The notes under the pieces: model-generated | The model's database searches: none | What the model was told of the DNA's origin: nothing | Seen by the model: the letters and a program-made list of their open reading frames with translations, nothing else | Position numbers and translations under genes: made by a program | In this document: positions 42,078-53,151 of the stretch, piece after piece | Numbering within the stretch: position 1 is the stretch's first letter | Layout of the letters: each line of letters starts with the position of its first letter | Assembly (NCBI GenBank): GCA_020444545.1 | Contig: JAHLKT010000004.1 | Location: forward strand, 186,001 to 250,000 | From: Desulfarculaceae bacterium | Lineage (GTDB): Bacteria > Desulfobacterota > Desulfarculia > Desulfarculales > Desulfarculaceae | Reading direction: 5' to 3' | DNA: 64,000 bases

Positions 42078-42947
42078 TCAGCGCTCCTCCTCGAAAGAGA
42101 CCCCGAAGAGCCCGTCCGGGCGGATCAGGAGCACCAGGATCATGATGGACAGGGCCACCGAGTCCTTGAGGAACGAGCCCATGGGCAAGAGAAACACCAC
42201 CAGGCTCTCGGCGAAGCCCAGGATATAGGCCCCCACGAAGCTGCCCTCGATGCTGCCCAGGCCGCCCAACACCACGATGGCCAGCATCATGATGAGAGGG
42301 TGCATCCACATGGTGGGCTCCACTGTGACCAGGGGAACCACGATGGCCCCGGTGATGGCCGCCAGGCCCACGGACACGCCCATGGTGCCCATGGCCACCC
42401 GGGTCACGTTCATGCCCATGAGGTTGGCCACCTCGCGGTCCTGGGCCGTGGAGCGGATGGCCAGGCCCAAACGGGTGCGCAGCAAAAACAGTCGCACGCT
42501 CACCAGGATGACCAGGGCCAGGCCCAAGGCCAGCAGGTGCTGGTAGGTCACCTTGACTCCCAGGATGGTGGCGTAGCCCTCCACCAGGGGGTTCACCCCC
42601 AGGTAGTGGCCGCCGAAGCTCATCAGGAAGACCTCCTGGATCATCATGGCCACGGCGATGGTGGCGATGAGCACCGCCGCCTCGTGCTCCTGGATGGGCT
42701 TGATGAAGAAGTTGTAGATAAGCAGGCCCAGGATCACGGTGAGCACGATGGCCGCCGGCATGGCGATGAGAGGCGGCAGGCCCAGCATCTTGGTGCCCAT
42801 GTAGATCAGGTAGGCCGCGGTCATGTACAGGGCGGTGTGGGCGATGTTTATGATGCGCGCCACGCCCAGCACCAGGGAGAAGCCAATGGCCAACAGGGCG
42901 TATACGCTGCCCTTGATCAGGCCGTCGATGATGATGTCCAGTAACAT
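42078..42947 (-). CDS. livH: LivH-type ABC permease
   Basis: A 289-residue permease with the family core GLIKGSVYALLAIGFSLVLG, ARSTAQDREVANLMGM-type loop (RSTAQDREVANLMGMN) and GGLGSIEGSFVGA near the C-terminus. Eight or so transmembrane helices are expected. ATG 42947 follows a purine-rich GGGGTGGA. Confidence 0.9.
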   Translation of the reverse strand: MLLDIIIDGLIKGSVYALLAIGFSLVLGVARIINIAHTALYMTAAYLIYMGTKMLGLPPLIAMPAAIVLTVILGLLIYNFFIKPIQEHEAAVLIATIAVAMMIQEVFLMSFGGHYLGVNPLVEGYATILGVKVTYQHLLALGLALVILVSVRLFLLRTRLGLAIRSTAQDREVANLMGMNVTRVAMGTMGVSVGLAAITGAIVVPLVTVEPTMWMHPLIMMLAIVVLGGLGSIEGSFVGAYILGFAESLVVFLLPMGSFLKDSVALSIMILVLLIRPDGLFGVSFEEER

Positions 42948-43088
42948 GCGTCCACCCCGCGGGTCCTGGGTGGCAAGCCCCGCTGGAAGCGGCGCGGCGG
43001 TCGGCGCCCGCGCCTGGGAAACTTCAGGGACCGGCCCGGCGGCCTCCCCGGGCGCCATTGGCCCGGGGAGAACGCGCGGGAGCGGGTT

Positions 43089-44372
43089 TTACTTCTTGTT
43101 CTTCCAGTAGTCGACGACCCAGGGGGCCAGCTTGTAGGGCACGGTGCCCTTGTAGAACACCTTCTGCCAGTGATAGGGCCACACGCACATGATCTTGCCG
43201 TCCTGCCACTGGGTGCCGATGGCGGTCACGTAGCCCGGGCCCCAGGTCACGTCGTGGGACTTGTCGAAGACCACGCGGCCGGCGGTGTCGACGTAGTCGG
43301 TCTTCTCCAGGGAAGCCACCACCTTGTCCGAATCGATGGTGCCGACCCGCTCCACCGCGTTCTTGATGATGTACAGGGCGTCATAGGTGCCCGCGGTGTA
43401 GTTGGGGGCTTCCTTGTAGAGCTTCACGTACTTGTCGTAGAAGGGGATGGTCTTGGGGGTGATCTCCACCCGGGCGTAGGTGTTGATGGTCTCGGTGTAC
43501 GCACCCTTGCCGCCGGTGGCCGGCCAGAAGCCGCTCTTCTGCGACTCCACGTTGATACCCACCGCCGCAGCGGGCACCTTCAGCTCGCCCATCTGCTTGG
43601 CGAAGGTGAGGCCCACCGAAGAAGAGAAGGTGGTGAACACGATGTGGGCCCCGGCCCGCTGAATGGCGGCCAGCTCGGCGGTGCAGTCCTTGGCCACCGG
43701 CGAGGGACGCCATACGCCCACCACCTCCATGCCCATCTTGGCGGGCAGAAGCTTCTTGGAGATGTTCACGATGGGGTCGGCCCAGGCGGCCTTTTCGGCC
43801 ACCACCGCCACCTTGATCTTCTTGATGCCCAGGGTCTTCTTCATGATGTGGGCCACGGTGCCCAGCAGAATGAAGTCGACCTTGCCCAGGTACTTGGAGT
43901 TGATGGGGGTGAGGCGGAACCAATACTTGTAGCGGTCGTAATCCTTGGTCACCTTGGTGCACAGCGCGGGGTGAGCCGCGCCGCAGCCGATGAAGACCTT
44001 CTTGGCGTCCATGGCGATGTCCTGCATCACCAGCACCGCCTCGGTGCGGAAGCCGCCCACCAAGAAGTCCGCCTTGTGGCGGCTCACGGCCAACTCCACC
44101 GCGTTGGTGGCGTCGGGGATGCTCAGGAACTCGTTGGTGTCCACCTTGATCAGCTCGATGGGCCGCATCTGATTGCCCACCTTGATCCCGCCGGCCTTGT
44201 TGATCTCCTCGGCCGCCATGGTGGCCCCGTTCCAGTGCCCCTCGCCCTGGGTGAAGGACATGGGCCCCAACACCGCGATCTTGATGGGGGCCGCTGCTCC
44301 GGCGGGCAGGCATAAAGCCAAGGCCAGCAGCATGGCGGTCAAGACCAAACCGAACCACTTCATAGTTTTCAC
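43089..44372 (-). CDS. Liv-type ABC substrate-binding protein
   Basis: A 427-residue periplasmic-binding protein of the LivJ/K fold. A signal peptide ends at about residue 26 (PAGAAA). The mature opening IKIAVLGPMSFTQGEGHWNGATMAAEEINKAGG is the type I receptor signature. GTG 44372 follows GGGAGGGAACGTC; ATG 44363 is the alternative. It is the first gene of the minus-strand Liv-ligase-dehydrogenase operon, and probably binds an organic acid rather than leucine. Confidence 0.88.
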   Translation of the reverse strand: MKTMKWFGLVLTAMLLALALCLPAGAAAPIKIAVLGPMSFTQGEGHWNGATMAAEEINKAGGIKVGNQMRPIELIKVDTNEFLSIPDATNAVELAVSRHKADFLVGGFRTEAVLVMQDIAMDAKKVFIGCGAAHPALCTKVTKDYDRYKYWFRLTPINSKYLGKVDFILLGTVAHIMKKTLGIKKIKVAVVAEKAAWADPIVNISKKLLPAKMGMEVVGVWRPSPVAKDCTAELAAIQRAGAHIVFTTFSSSVGLTFAKQMGELKVPAAAVGINVESQKSGFWPATGGKGAYTETINTYARVEITPKTIPFYDKYVKLYKEAPNYTAGTYDALYIIKNAVERVGTIDSDKVVASLEKTDYVDTAGRVVFDKSHDVTWGPGYVTAIGTQWQDGKIMCVWPYHWQKVFYKGTVPYKLAPWVVDYWKNKK

Positions 44373-45007
44373 GACGTTCCCTCCCCTTGTGTCTGGTGGG
44401 CCACCCCGCCGGGCGGGTGCTTTCCCTCCCCGGCGGCATACGTGGCCGGAAATCCTGTCTCAGGGGGCGGCCCGGCGTGGGCGGCCGCCGCCGAATAACG
44501 GGAGCTGCCGCCTCTAGCCGGCGGCCGGCCCCCATGGGATCGTCCACCAGGTTTGCCCGGGCACTTCCCCGCCAAGGCGCGGCCCGGGCGCCGAGGCGCG
44601 GGGGCGGCGATATGCGGATGTGGGGCCCGAGACAGGCCGCCGCCCTGGGGCGGGGCCTTGGGTGCGGATTCCAGATGCGAAGCGCGCGCCGGATTTTTCC
44701 ATGAAGTGGCTGGCCGAGGTGGCCGGGCGCGGGATTTCGGCGGGGAGTGGGGATGCAGGATGAGCGGGTTCCGCCGGAGAAATTATGCTCAGATGCCCCC
44801 CTGCCCTGTCAAGGAGGGCCGGGGCGCCAAGGAAACAGTCAATGGCCCGGGGCAGGACGGCCGCCGGCGCCAGCAGGGGGGGCTGGTAGGGGGCGGCCAG
44901 GCCATCGACCGTATACTGTATATCTACACTCAACGTTTAGCTCAGATATGCGTTATTGGTAATTTACACAATATAAATGTGGCCATATGTTGTCAATCAC
45001 AAACTTC
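44373..45007. other. Long non-coding stretch before the MerR gene
   Basis: No convincing gene is visible over about 640 bases. The first part is GC-rich; the end (about 44915-45040) is an A/T-rich island with several promoter-like hexamers, such as TATACTGTATAT. It probably holds the divergent regulatory region of the SBP gene and merR. Confidence 0.5.
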
Positions 45008-45036
45008 TTGGCAAGCATTATTAATGTTGCTATAAA
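45008..45036 (+). promoter_or_regulatory. Promoter of the MerR gene
   Basis: TTGGCA (45008-45013) and TATAAA (45031-45036) are exactly 17 bases apart. Confidence 0.75.
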
Positions 45037-45125
45037 GGGATAAGCGACTGGGAGGTTTGGCTTATTCTCCGGCCCCGCCAGCGTCGCAACGGTCGCCAAG
45101 CAGGGGCTTTTGTTGGGGTTTGAAT

Positions 45126-45224
45126 ATGTTTGGTGTATATGTGAGGCGCGTTCATCAACCCACTGCTCCGAGACGCCCCATTTGTCCTGGGGCCCGGGGG
45201 GAAGCAGGCAATTTAATCCCATGA
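45126..45224 (+). CDS. Possible 32-codon leader peptide before merR
   Basis: ATG 45126 opens 32 codons ending TGA at 45222-45224, overlapping the merR ATG (ATGA). GGGG lies 8 bases before the ATG, whereas merR has no strong RBS of its own. It may couple merR translation. It is highly tentative and the sequence has no recognisable domain. Confidence 0.25.
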   Translation: MFGVYVRRVHQPTAPRRPICPGARGEAGNLIP

Positions 45225-45913
45225 AGATAAGCGACCTTGCCAAGCGCACCGGGGTGCCCAAGCAGACCATCCATTACTACATTCGCGCGGGCCTGTTGCC
45301 CAAGCCGCGCAAGCTGGGCAGCAACTCGGCCGACTACGACGACAGCTACGTGGACCGCATCCACCTGATCAAAGAGCTGCAGAACGACTTTTTCTTCCCC
45401 CTGCCCACCATCAAGAAGATCCTTTGGGAAAACCGCAGCGCCAACAAGCAGGCCATGCTCAAGCTGCGCATGGACTACTTCCGTCCCATGGAGCACTACC
45501 TGGGCACCGGCGCGGTGGGCGACGAGGCCTTTCTGGAGGCCACCGGCCTGGCCGCCCGCTGGCTGCCCCAGCTCCAGGAGTGGGGACTGATCAGCCCCAA
45601 GGAAGAGGACGGGCAAAACGTCTATTCCCAGGACGACGTCATCATAGGTAAGGTGATGTTCAACATGGCCAAGATCGGCATCCACCGGGGCAACAACTTC
45701 AAGCCAGAGGTGACTCTGCCCATGCTGGCCACCTCGTTCAAGGACATCGCCAAGGACCTGATCGACGACTTCCAGCGGGCCACGGTGGACCTGAAACCGG
45801 CCGAACGCCGGGAGCTGGCCAAACGGGGCCACGAGATCATGGGCGTGCTCTTCTATCACCTCTACCGCAAGTACGCCCGGCAATATCTCCAGGATCTGGG
45901 GCGCGAAGCCTAA
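45221..45913 (+). CDS. MerR-family regulator
   Basis: A 230-residue regulator. The N-terminal winged HTH is MKISDLAKRTGVPKQTIHYY, then IRAGLLPKP and the wing, typical of MerR. The C-terminal 150 residues are helical without an obvious metal-binding cluster, so a small-molecule or acyl-CoA effector is possible. It lies directly before the fadB-acd-thiolase operon. ATG 45221 starts the HTH exactly. No strong RBS is seen. Confidence 0.85.
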   Translation: MKISDLAKRTGVPKQTIHYYIRAGLLPKPRKLGSNSADYDDSYVDRIHLIKELQNDFFFPLPTIKKILWENRSANKQAMLKLRMDYFRPMEHYLGTGAVGDEAFLEATGLAARWLPQLQEWGLISPKEEDGQNVYSQDDVIIGKVMFNMAKIGIHRGNNFKPEVTLPMLATSFKDIAKDLIDDFQRATVDLKPAERRELAKRGHEIMGVLFYHLYRKYARQYLQDLGREA

Positions 45914-46113
45914 TCCCATCCCGGGCCCTCCCGGCTCCGACAGCCTCCTAGAAAGCATCGCCCCGCTCCAGGCGCCGCCCGGCGGCGGAGGGCGGTTCTT
46001 TGTGCCGGCGCGCCCGGCCCCCGGGAATTCTCGCCCTTTCCAGGTATTTTTTATGTTGCAATCTAGGCTTTATTTTGCTTGTATATTCCCACCTTTGAAT
46101 AATTAACATCGAG

Positions 46114-46128
46114 TAACGCAAAACGTTA
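46114..46128. promoter_or_regulatory. Inverted repeat upstream of the beta-oxidation operon
   Basis: TAACG (46114-46118) and CGTTA (46124-46128) are separated by CAAAA in a 290-base non-coding stretch (45914-46206). It could be an operator for the neighbouring MerR regulator, but the arms are short. Confidence 0.3.
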
Positions 46129-46206
46129 TGCCGCAAGGGCCAAATTGCCAATAAATCCTTGGCGCTATGCCGGGCAGGCTTTTTTTCTCAGCCTAGGGAG
46201 AGGTAG

Positions 46207-48336
46207 ATGAACACGGACTACAAGACGGTGAAGATGGAGCTGGATGGCGGCGTGGCCGTCCTTTACATGGACAACCCGCCGGTCAACCAGATGTCGGAGC
46301 ACTTCATCCTGGAGCTGAAAGAGGCCTCCCTGGCCGCCCTGGCCGATCCAGAGGTAAAGGCCCTGATCATCACCGGCACGGGCAAGAACTTCATGGCCGG
46401 GGCCGATGTGACCCAGCTTCTCACCGTGACCGACCGCGACGCCTTCGTGGAAAAGCTCATGGAGGTGCACCGCTGGTTCAACGCCCTGGAGCAAGACCCC
46501 ACCCCGGTCATCGCGGCCATCAACGGCAACTGCCTGGGCGGGGGCATGGAGCTGGCCCTGGCCTGCAACTACCGCGTGGCGGTCAAGGGTGTGAGCGTGG
46601 GCCTGCCCGAGGTGAAGCTGGGCCTGCTGCCCGGCAGCGCGGGCACCCAGCGCATGCCCCGGCTCACCGGCCTGCCCGACGCCCTGGACCTGATCACCAC
46701 CGGCAAGTTCATCAAGGCCGACAAGGGCTGGTCCCTGGGATTCATCGACGAGGTGGTTCCCGCAGACCAGCTCCTGGACACGGCCAAGGCGGCGGCGCAT
46801 AAGTTCCTGTCGCGCGAGCTGGACATCCGCACCCGCATGGCCAGCCGCCGCTTCGACCGCCTGCCCAGCGCCAGCGAAAAAGAGCATTTGATCAATTACG
46901 TGAAGATGGAGACCGCCAAGAAGGCCAAGGGCTACATCGCGCCCTTCAAGATCATCGAGGCCATGGAAAAGGGCCTGTCCATGGACTTCGAGGCGGACAT
47001 CGCCCTGGAGGCCCAGCTCTTCGGCGACTGCCTGGTCTCGGACGTGGCCAAGAACCTCATCGGCATTTTCCTGAATGAGCGCGCCGCCGGCCGTTTGCCC
47101 CGCATCAAGGGCATCAAGCCGGCGCCCATCAAGAAGGTGGGCATGTTGGGCGGCGGGGTCATGGGCTCCAGCATCGTGCACCTGCTTCTCTCCTACGGCT
47201 TCGAGGCGGTGCTCTGGGAGATCAACCAGGAGGCCCTGGACAAGGCCGTGGCCGCGATCAAGAAGACCTTCGCCTACAAGATCAAGACCAAGAAGCTCAA
47301 GCCCGAGCAGCTCGACATCCTCATCAACAGCAAGCTGACCCAGGCCACCGGCCTGGAGGCCATGGCCGATTGCGACCTGATCATCGAAGCGGTGGTGGAG
47401 AACATGGATGTCAAGCAGGACATCTGGAAGAAGCTGGAGGGCATCTGCCGGCCGGACGTGGTCTTCGGCACCAACACCTCGGCCCTGCCCATCACCGATA
47501 TGGCCACCGTGCTGGCCGACCCCGGCCGCATGATCGGCCTGCACTTCTTCAACCCGGCCGAGCGCATGCCCCTGTTGGAGATCATCTGCGCGGAGCAGAC
47601 CTCGGACCAGACCCTGGCCACCAGCGTGGCCTTTGGCCGGGCCATCAAGAAAGTTCCCGTGGTGGTCAACGACGGACCGGGCTTCTACGTGTCGCGCCAG
47701 CTGGGCGGGCTCATGGGCGGCTCGGTGTTCCTCATTGCCGATGGCGTGGACTCCATGGCCATCGAGAAGGCCATGCGCTCCTTTGGAATGCCTATGGGCC
47801 CGGCCACCCTGGCCGACCTCACGGGCATCGACATCAACTATCACGTGAACCAGACCTTCGCCAAGCGCCTGGGCTCGCGCTACAACGTGCATCCGCTCAC
47901 CGAGGCGATCTACCAGCTCGGCGACTACGGCCGCAAGACCGGGCGGGGCTACTTCGATTACAGCGGCCCCGAGCCCAAGCCCAACCAGCGCCTGGCCGAG
48001 GTGGTGGCCGCCTACCTGGCCGAGCACAACGTAACGCCCAAGGAGATGAGCGCTCAGGAGATCATTGACGCCATGCTGGCCCTGGGGATCAACGAGGCCG
48101 CCCTGATGATCGAGGAAGGCATCTGCGATCGCCCGGCGGACATGGACCTGGCCATGATCTACGGCACCGGCTTCCCACCCTATCGCGGGGGCATCCTGCG
48201 CTACGCTGACAAGTGGGGCTTGGCCAACGTCTTGGCCAAGCTCACCGAGCTGGAAGCCGCCTATGGCGAGCGCTTCGCCCCGGCCCAGCTCATCAAGACC
48301 ATGGCCGCCGAGAACCAGACCTTCTACCAGATGTAA
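46207..48336 (+). CDS. Bifunctional enoyl-CoA hydratase / 3-hydroxyacyl-CoA dehydrogenase (FadB/FadJ-like)
   Basis: A 709-residue multifunctional beta-oxidation protein. The crotonase half has GGGMELALAC and PEVKLGLLPGSAGTQRMPR, with E115 and E135 as catalytic glutamates. The dehydrogenase half starts with VGMLGGGVMGSSIVHLLLS (about 310) and has HFFNPAERMPLLEII (His about 446). It oxidises enoyl-CoA to 3-ketoacyl-CoA for the thiolase two genes downstream. RBS GGGAGAGGTAG precedes ATG 46207. Confidence 0.93.
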   Translation: MNTDYKTVKMELDGGVAVLYMDNPPVNQMSEHFILELKEASLAALADPEVKALIITGTGKNFMAGADVTQLLTVTDRDAFVEKLMEVHRWFNALEQDPTPVIAAINGNCLGGGMELALACNYRVAVKGVSVGLPEVKLGLLPGSAGTQRMPRLTGLPDALDLITTGKFIKADKGWSLGFIDEVVPADQLLDTAKAAAHKFLSRELDIRTRMASRRFDRLPSASEKEHLINYVKMETAKKAKGYIAPFKIIEAMEKGLSMDFEADIALEAQLFGDCLVSDVAKNLIGIFLNERAAGRLPRIKGIKPAPIKKVGMLGGGVMGSSIVHLLLSYGFEAVLWEINQEALDKAVAAIKKTFAYKIKTKKLKPEQLDILINSKLTQATGLEAMADCDLIIEAVVENMDVKQDIWKKLEGICRPDVVFGTNTSALPITDMATVLADPGRMIGLHFFNPAERMPLLEIICAEQTSDQTLATSVAFGRAIKKVPVVVNDGPGFYVSRQLGGLMGGSVFLIADGVDSMAIEKAMRSFGMPMGPATLADLTGIDINYHVNQTFAKRLGSRYNVHPLTEAIYQLGDYGRKTGRGYFDYSGPEPKPNQRLAEVVAAYLAEHNVTPKEMSAQEIIDAMLALGINEAALMIEEGICDRPADMDLAMIYGTGFPPYRGGILRYADKWGLANVLAKLTELEAAYGERFAPAQLIKTMAAENQTFYQM

Positions 48337-48348
48337 GGGGAGCGCCCG

Positions 48349-50151
<1,803 letters not shown>

Positions 50152-50218
50152 GCGGCGAACCGATAATCGCTAAACCCTTGGGTGCCTGGGCACCCGTGTC
50201 ATGGCAAGGAGAGATCAA

Positions 50219-51424
50219 ATGCAAGAAGTAGTTATCGCCGGGTACCTGCGCACCGCCCAGTCGCGCTGCCGCCCCAACGACCCCGGCCGGGACTGGTTCC
50301 ACGCCCTGAGGGCTGACGAGCTCCTGGCCCTGGTGCTGCCCGAGCTGATCAAGCGCACCGGCATCGCCCCGGAAGAGGTGGAGGACTTCATCGTGGGCTG
50401 CGCCACCGGCGTGGGCGAGCAATGGACCTACGGCGGCCGCAATCCCATCTTCCTGGCCAACCTGCCCGAGACCATCGCGGCCAAGTTCGTGGACCAGCAG
50501 TGCGGCTCGGCCATGGCCGGCATCCACATCGGCTTCATGGAGATCGCCCAGGGCTTCGCCGACGTGGTCATGGTGGGCGGCATGGAGCACATGACCCGGG
50601 TGCCCATGGGCGGCACCACCAAGGACCGGGGCCTGGCCCAGCCCAACCTGAACCTGTTCCTGAATCCCGAGCTTCTGCACTGGGACATGATGACCGCCAT
50701 GAACATGGGGCTCACCGCGGAGAAGCTCTTCGCTCAGAGCGGCTGCACCAAGGAGGATATGGAGCAGTGGGCGGTGCGCTCCCACCAGCGCGCGGCCCAG
50801 GCTCAGGCGGACGGCTTCTTTGACGGCGAGATTCTGCCGGTGGAGGCCAAGCAGGCCGACGGCAGCGTGATGACCGTGACCAAAGACCAGGCGGTGCGCG
50901 GCGGCACCACCCTGGAGGACTTGGCCGGGCTCAGGCCCGCCTTCAAAAAAGACGGCGTCATCACCGCCGGGGTCAGCTCTCCCCTCAACGCGGCGGGCAC
51001 CGGCATGATCCTCATGTCCAAGGAAAAGGCCAAGGCCAAGGGCATCAAGCCCCTGGCCACCATCCGCTCCATCGGTTTCGCGGGAATCGACCCCACCATC
51101 ATGGGCCAAGGCCCGGTGCCGGCTAGCCAGAAGGCCCTGGGCAACATCGGCCTCAAGGCCTCGGACATCGACTTCTGGGAGATCAACGAAGCCTTTGCCA
51201 TCGTGGCGCTTAACTGTATAAAGGAGCTGGGTCTGGACCCGGAGAAGGTCAACGTGATGGGCGGCGGCCTGGCCATCGGCCATCCCCTGGGGGCCACGGG
51301 CAACCGCCTGGTGGGCACCCTGGCCCGCATCATGGAGGCCAAGGGCGGCCGCTGGGGCTGCGCCAACGCCTGCGTGGGCGGCGGCCAGGGCGTGGCCACC
51401 ATCATCGAGCGCGAAGACTACTAA
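50219..51424 (+). CDS. Acetyl-CoA acyltransferase (thiolase)
   Basis: A 401-residue thiolase. The nucleophilic cysteine is C95 in QQCGSAMAG; the second motif is NEAFA and the third GGGLAIGHPLGATG, with the C-terminal CVGGGQG supplying the catalytic Cys. ATG 50219 follows AAGGAGAGATCAA. It closes the beta-oxidation cycle by releasing acetyl-CoA. Confidence 0.93.
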   Translation: MQEVVIAGYLRTAQSRCRPNDPGRDWFHALRADELLALVLPELIKRTGIAPEEVEDFIVGCATGVGEQWTYGGRNPIFLANLPETIAAKFVDQQCGSAMAGIHIGFMEIAQGFADVVMVGGMEHMTRVPMGGTTKDRGLAQPNLNLFLNPELLHWDMMTAMNMGLTAEKLFAQSGCTKEDMEQWAVRSHQRAAQAQADGFFDGEILPVEAKQADGSVMTVTKDQAVRGGTTLEDLAGLRPAFKKDGVITAGVSSPLNAAGTGMILMSKEKAKAKGIKPLATIRSIGFAGIDPTIMGQGPVPASQKALGNIGLKASDIDFWEINEAFAIVALNCIKELGLDPEKVNVMGGGLAIGHPLGATGNRLVGTLARIMEAKGGRWGCANACVGGGQGVATIIEREDY

Positions 51425-51441
51425 GCGCCAAGGCACAAACC

Positions 51442-51477
51442 GCCCTTCCCGCGCCCGGGGCGTGGGAGGGGCTTTTT
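51442..51477 (+). terminator. Rho-independent terminator of the fadB-acd-thiolase operon
   Basis: A 14-bp stem with two G-T pairs (51442-51455 with 51459-51472) and a 3-base loop is followed by five T residues. Confidence 0.85.
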
Positions 51478-51493
51478 CATTAGGGAAACCGCC

Positions 51494-52237
51494 ATGCGCC
51501 TGAAAGACAAAAAAGCCATCATCACCGGCGCGGCCCAGGGCATCGGCCGGGCCACGGCCCTGCTCTTTGCCCGCGAAGGGGCCGACCTCACCGTCTGCGA
51601 CCTGCGCGAAGACGCCCTCAACTCCCTGGCCGAGGAAGTCCGCGCCCTGGGGCGGCGCTGCCACGTGGCCCTGGGCAGCGTGGTGGAGCGCGCTTTTGTG
51701 CAAACGATGGTGGCCGACACCATTCAGGAGCTGGGCGGCCTGGATATCCTGATCAACAACGCTGGTATCATCCGCGACCGCATCGGCCACAAGATGAGCG
51801 AAGACGAGTTCGACTCGGTGGTGGCGGTGAACCTGAAGGGCGCTTTCAACTGCCTACAGGCCTGCATGATCCCTCTGCGCGAGCAGGGCTCCGGGGCCAT
51901 CGTCAACGTATCGTCGGTGAGCCGCTACGGCGCGGCGGGCCAGTTGAACTACTCGGCCACCAAGGGCGGGGTGGCCAGCATGACCGGCGCGGCGGCCAAG
52001 GAGCTGGGCCCCAAGGGAGTGCGCGTGAACTGCGTGGCTCCGGGTTTCATCGAGACCGAAATGCTCTCCACGGTGCCCCAGGAGACCCTGGAGATGTACC
52101 GCCGCTTCCTGGTGCCTCTGGGGCGCATGGGCCAGGCCGGGGAGGTGGCCTCGGTGATGCTCTTCCTGGTCTCGGAGGACGCCTCCTTTGTCAACGGCCA
52201 GACCATCAACGTGGACGGCGGCACCTACACCTATTAG
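51494..52237 (+). CDS. Short-chain dehydrogenase/reductase (FabG-like)
   Basis: A 247-residue classical SDR. The cofactor motif is TGAAQGIGRA (11-20), NNAG is present, and the catalytic Ser-Tyr-Lys appears in VSSVSRYGAAGQLNYSATKGG. The Asp after strand 2 (VCDLRED) suggests NAD(H) preference. It may reduce or oxidise 3-oxoacyl or hydroxyacyl-CoA. It stands behind the terminator and is convergent with the next gene. Confidence 0.9.
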   Translation: MRLKDKKAIITGAAQGIGRATALLFAREGADLTVCDLREDALNSLAEEVRALGRRCHVALGSVVERAFVQTMVADTIQELGGLDILINNAGIIRDRIGHKMSEDEFDSVVAVNLKGAFNCLQACMIPLREQGSGAIVNVSSVSRYGAAGQLNYSATKGGVASMTGAAAKELGPKGVRVNCVAPGFIETEMLSTVPQETLEMYRRFLVPLGRMGQAGEVASVMLFLVSEDASFVNGQTINVDGGTYTY

Positions 52238-52244
52238 GCGCGGC

Positions 52245-53126
52245 TCAGTCCTCGTCGCCCCAGGGTTGGCGTTTGCCCTCGGGGGTGTAGCGGTAAAATC
52301 CCTTGCCCGCCTTGCGTCCCAGGCGGCCCTCTTCCACCATGCGCTTGACCAGGCCCGAGCGGCTGATCAGCTTTTCTTCGCCCATGGAGACCAGGAAATC
52401 GTCGATCAGGGCGATGGTGTCCAGGCCGGCGTTGTCCGCGATCTCGAAGGGCCCCGCCTTCCAGCCGTAGCCCAGGCGCATGCCCGCGTCCACGTCCTCG
52501 GGCGTGGCCACCCCGGCGGCCACCAGGTCCGCAGCCTCGCTGAGCGCCGCGGCGAAGACTCGGTTCATCACGAAACCGGGCAAGTCGCGCCGCACCTTGA
52601 CCGGCGTCTTGCCCAGGGAGCGGATGAAGGCCAGGCTCCGCTCGAACACCTCATCCGAGGTGGCCTCGGCCTGGATAACCTCCACCAAGCCCATGAGCGG
52701 CACCGGCCCGAAGAAGTGCAGGCCCAATACACGCTCCGGGTGGGCGGTGGCTCCGGCCAGGCGGCCGATGGGAATCGAGGAGGTGTTGGAGCCGATGGGC
52801 GTGGCTTCCGGCGCCAGGCGATCCAGCTCGGCGAAGAGCTCCAGCTTGAGCGCCTCTTTTTCCAAAGCCGCCTCGATGATCCAGTCGGCAGCGGACGCGG
52901 CGGCCAGGTCTTGCTCCAAGCTCAGCCGGTCCAGCACCTCTTCCGGCGTCTCGCCGATCACTCCCTTGGCGGCCAACTTGCCCAGGGAGACCTCCATGCC
53001 CGCCCGGGCCTTGTCCAAGGCTTTGGGCGACACGTCCATCAGATGCACCCGCCGCCCGCTCGTCGCGCAGACCTGGGCGATGCCCCCGCCCATGAACCCG
53101 GCTCCCACCACCAAAACCCGCTCCAT
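52245..53126 (-). CDS. 3-hydroxyacyl-CoA (3-hydroxybutyryl-CoA) dehydrogenase
   Basis: A 293-residue enzyme. The Rossmann motif VLVVGAGFMGGGIAQVCA is at the N-terminus, the catalytic His in HFFGPVPLMGLVEVI, and NTSSIPI contributes to the site. Last gene of the minus-strand operon 58210-52245. It oxidises 3-hydroxyacyl-CoA. Confidence 0.92.
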   Translation of the reverse strand: MERVLVVGAGFMGGGIAQVCATSGRRVHLMDVSPKALDKARAGMEVSLGKLAAKGVIGETPEEVLDRLSLEQDLAAASAADWIIEAALEKEALKLELFAELDRLAPEATPIGSNTSSIPIGRLAGATAHPERVLGLHFFGPVPLMGLVEVIQAEATSDEVFERSLAFIRSLGKTPVKVRRDLPGFVMNRVFAAALSEAADLVAAGVATPEDVDAGMRLGYGWKAGPFEIADNAGLDTIALIDDFLVSMGEEKLISRSGLVKRMVEEGRLGRKAGKGFYRYTPEGKRQPWGDED

Positions 53127-53151
53127 GCCCAGCCTCCTCGCGCCGCGCGCC

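Noticed and set aside
44373-45007. Short minus- or plus-strand genes in the 640-base gap
   Set aside because: The open frames lack RBS and have composition typical of random GC-rich DNA.
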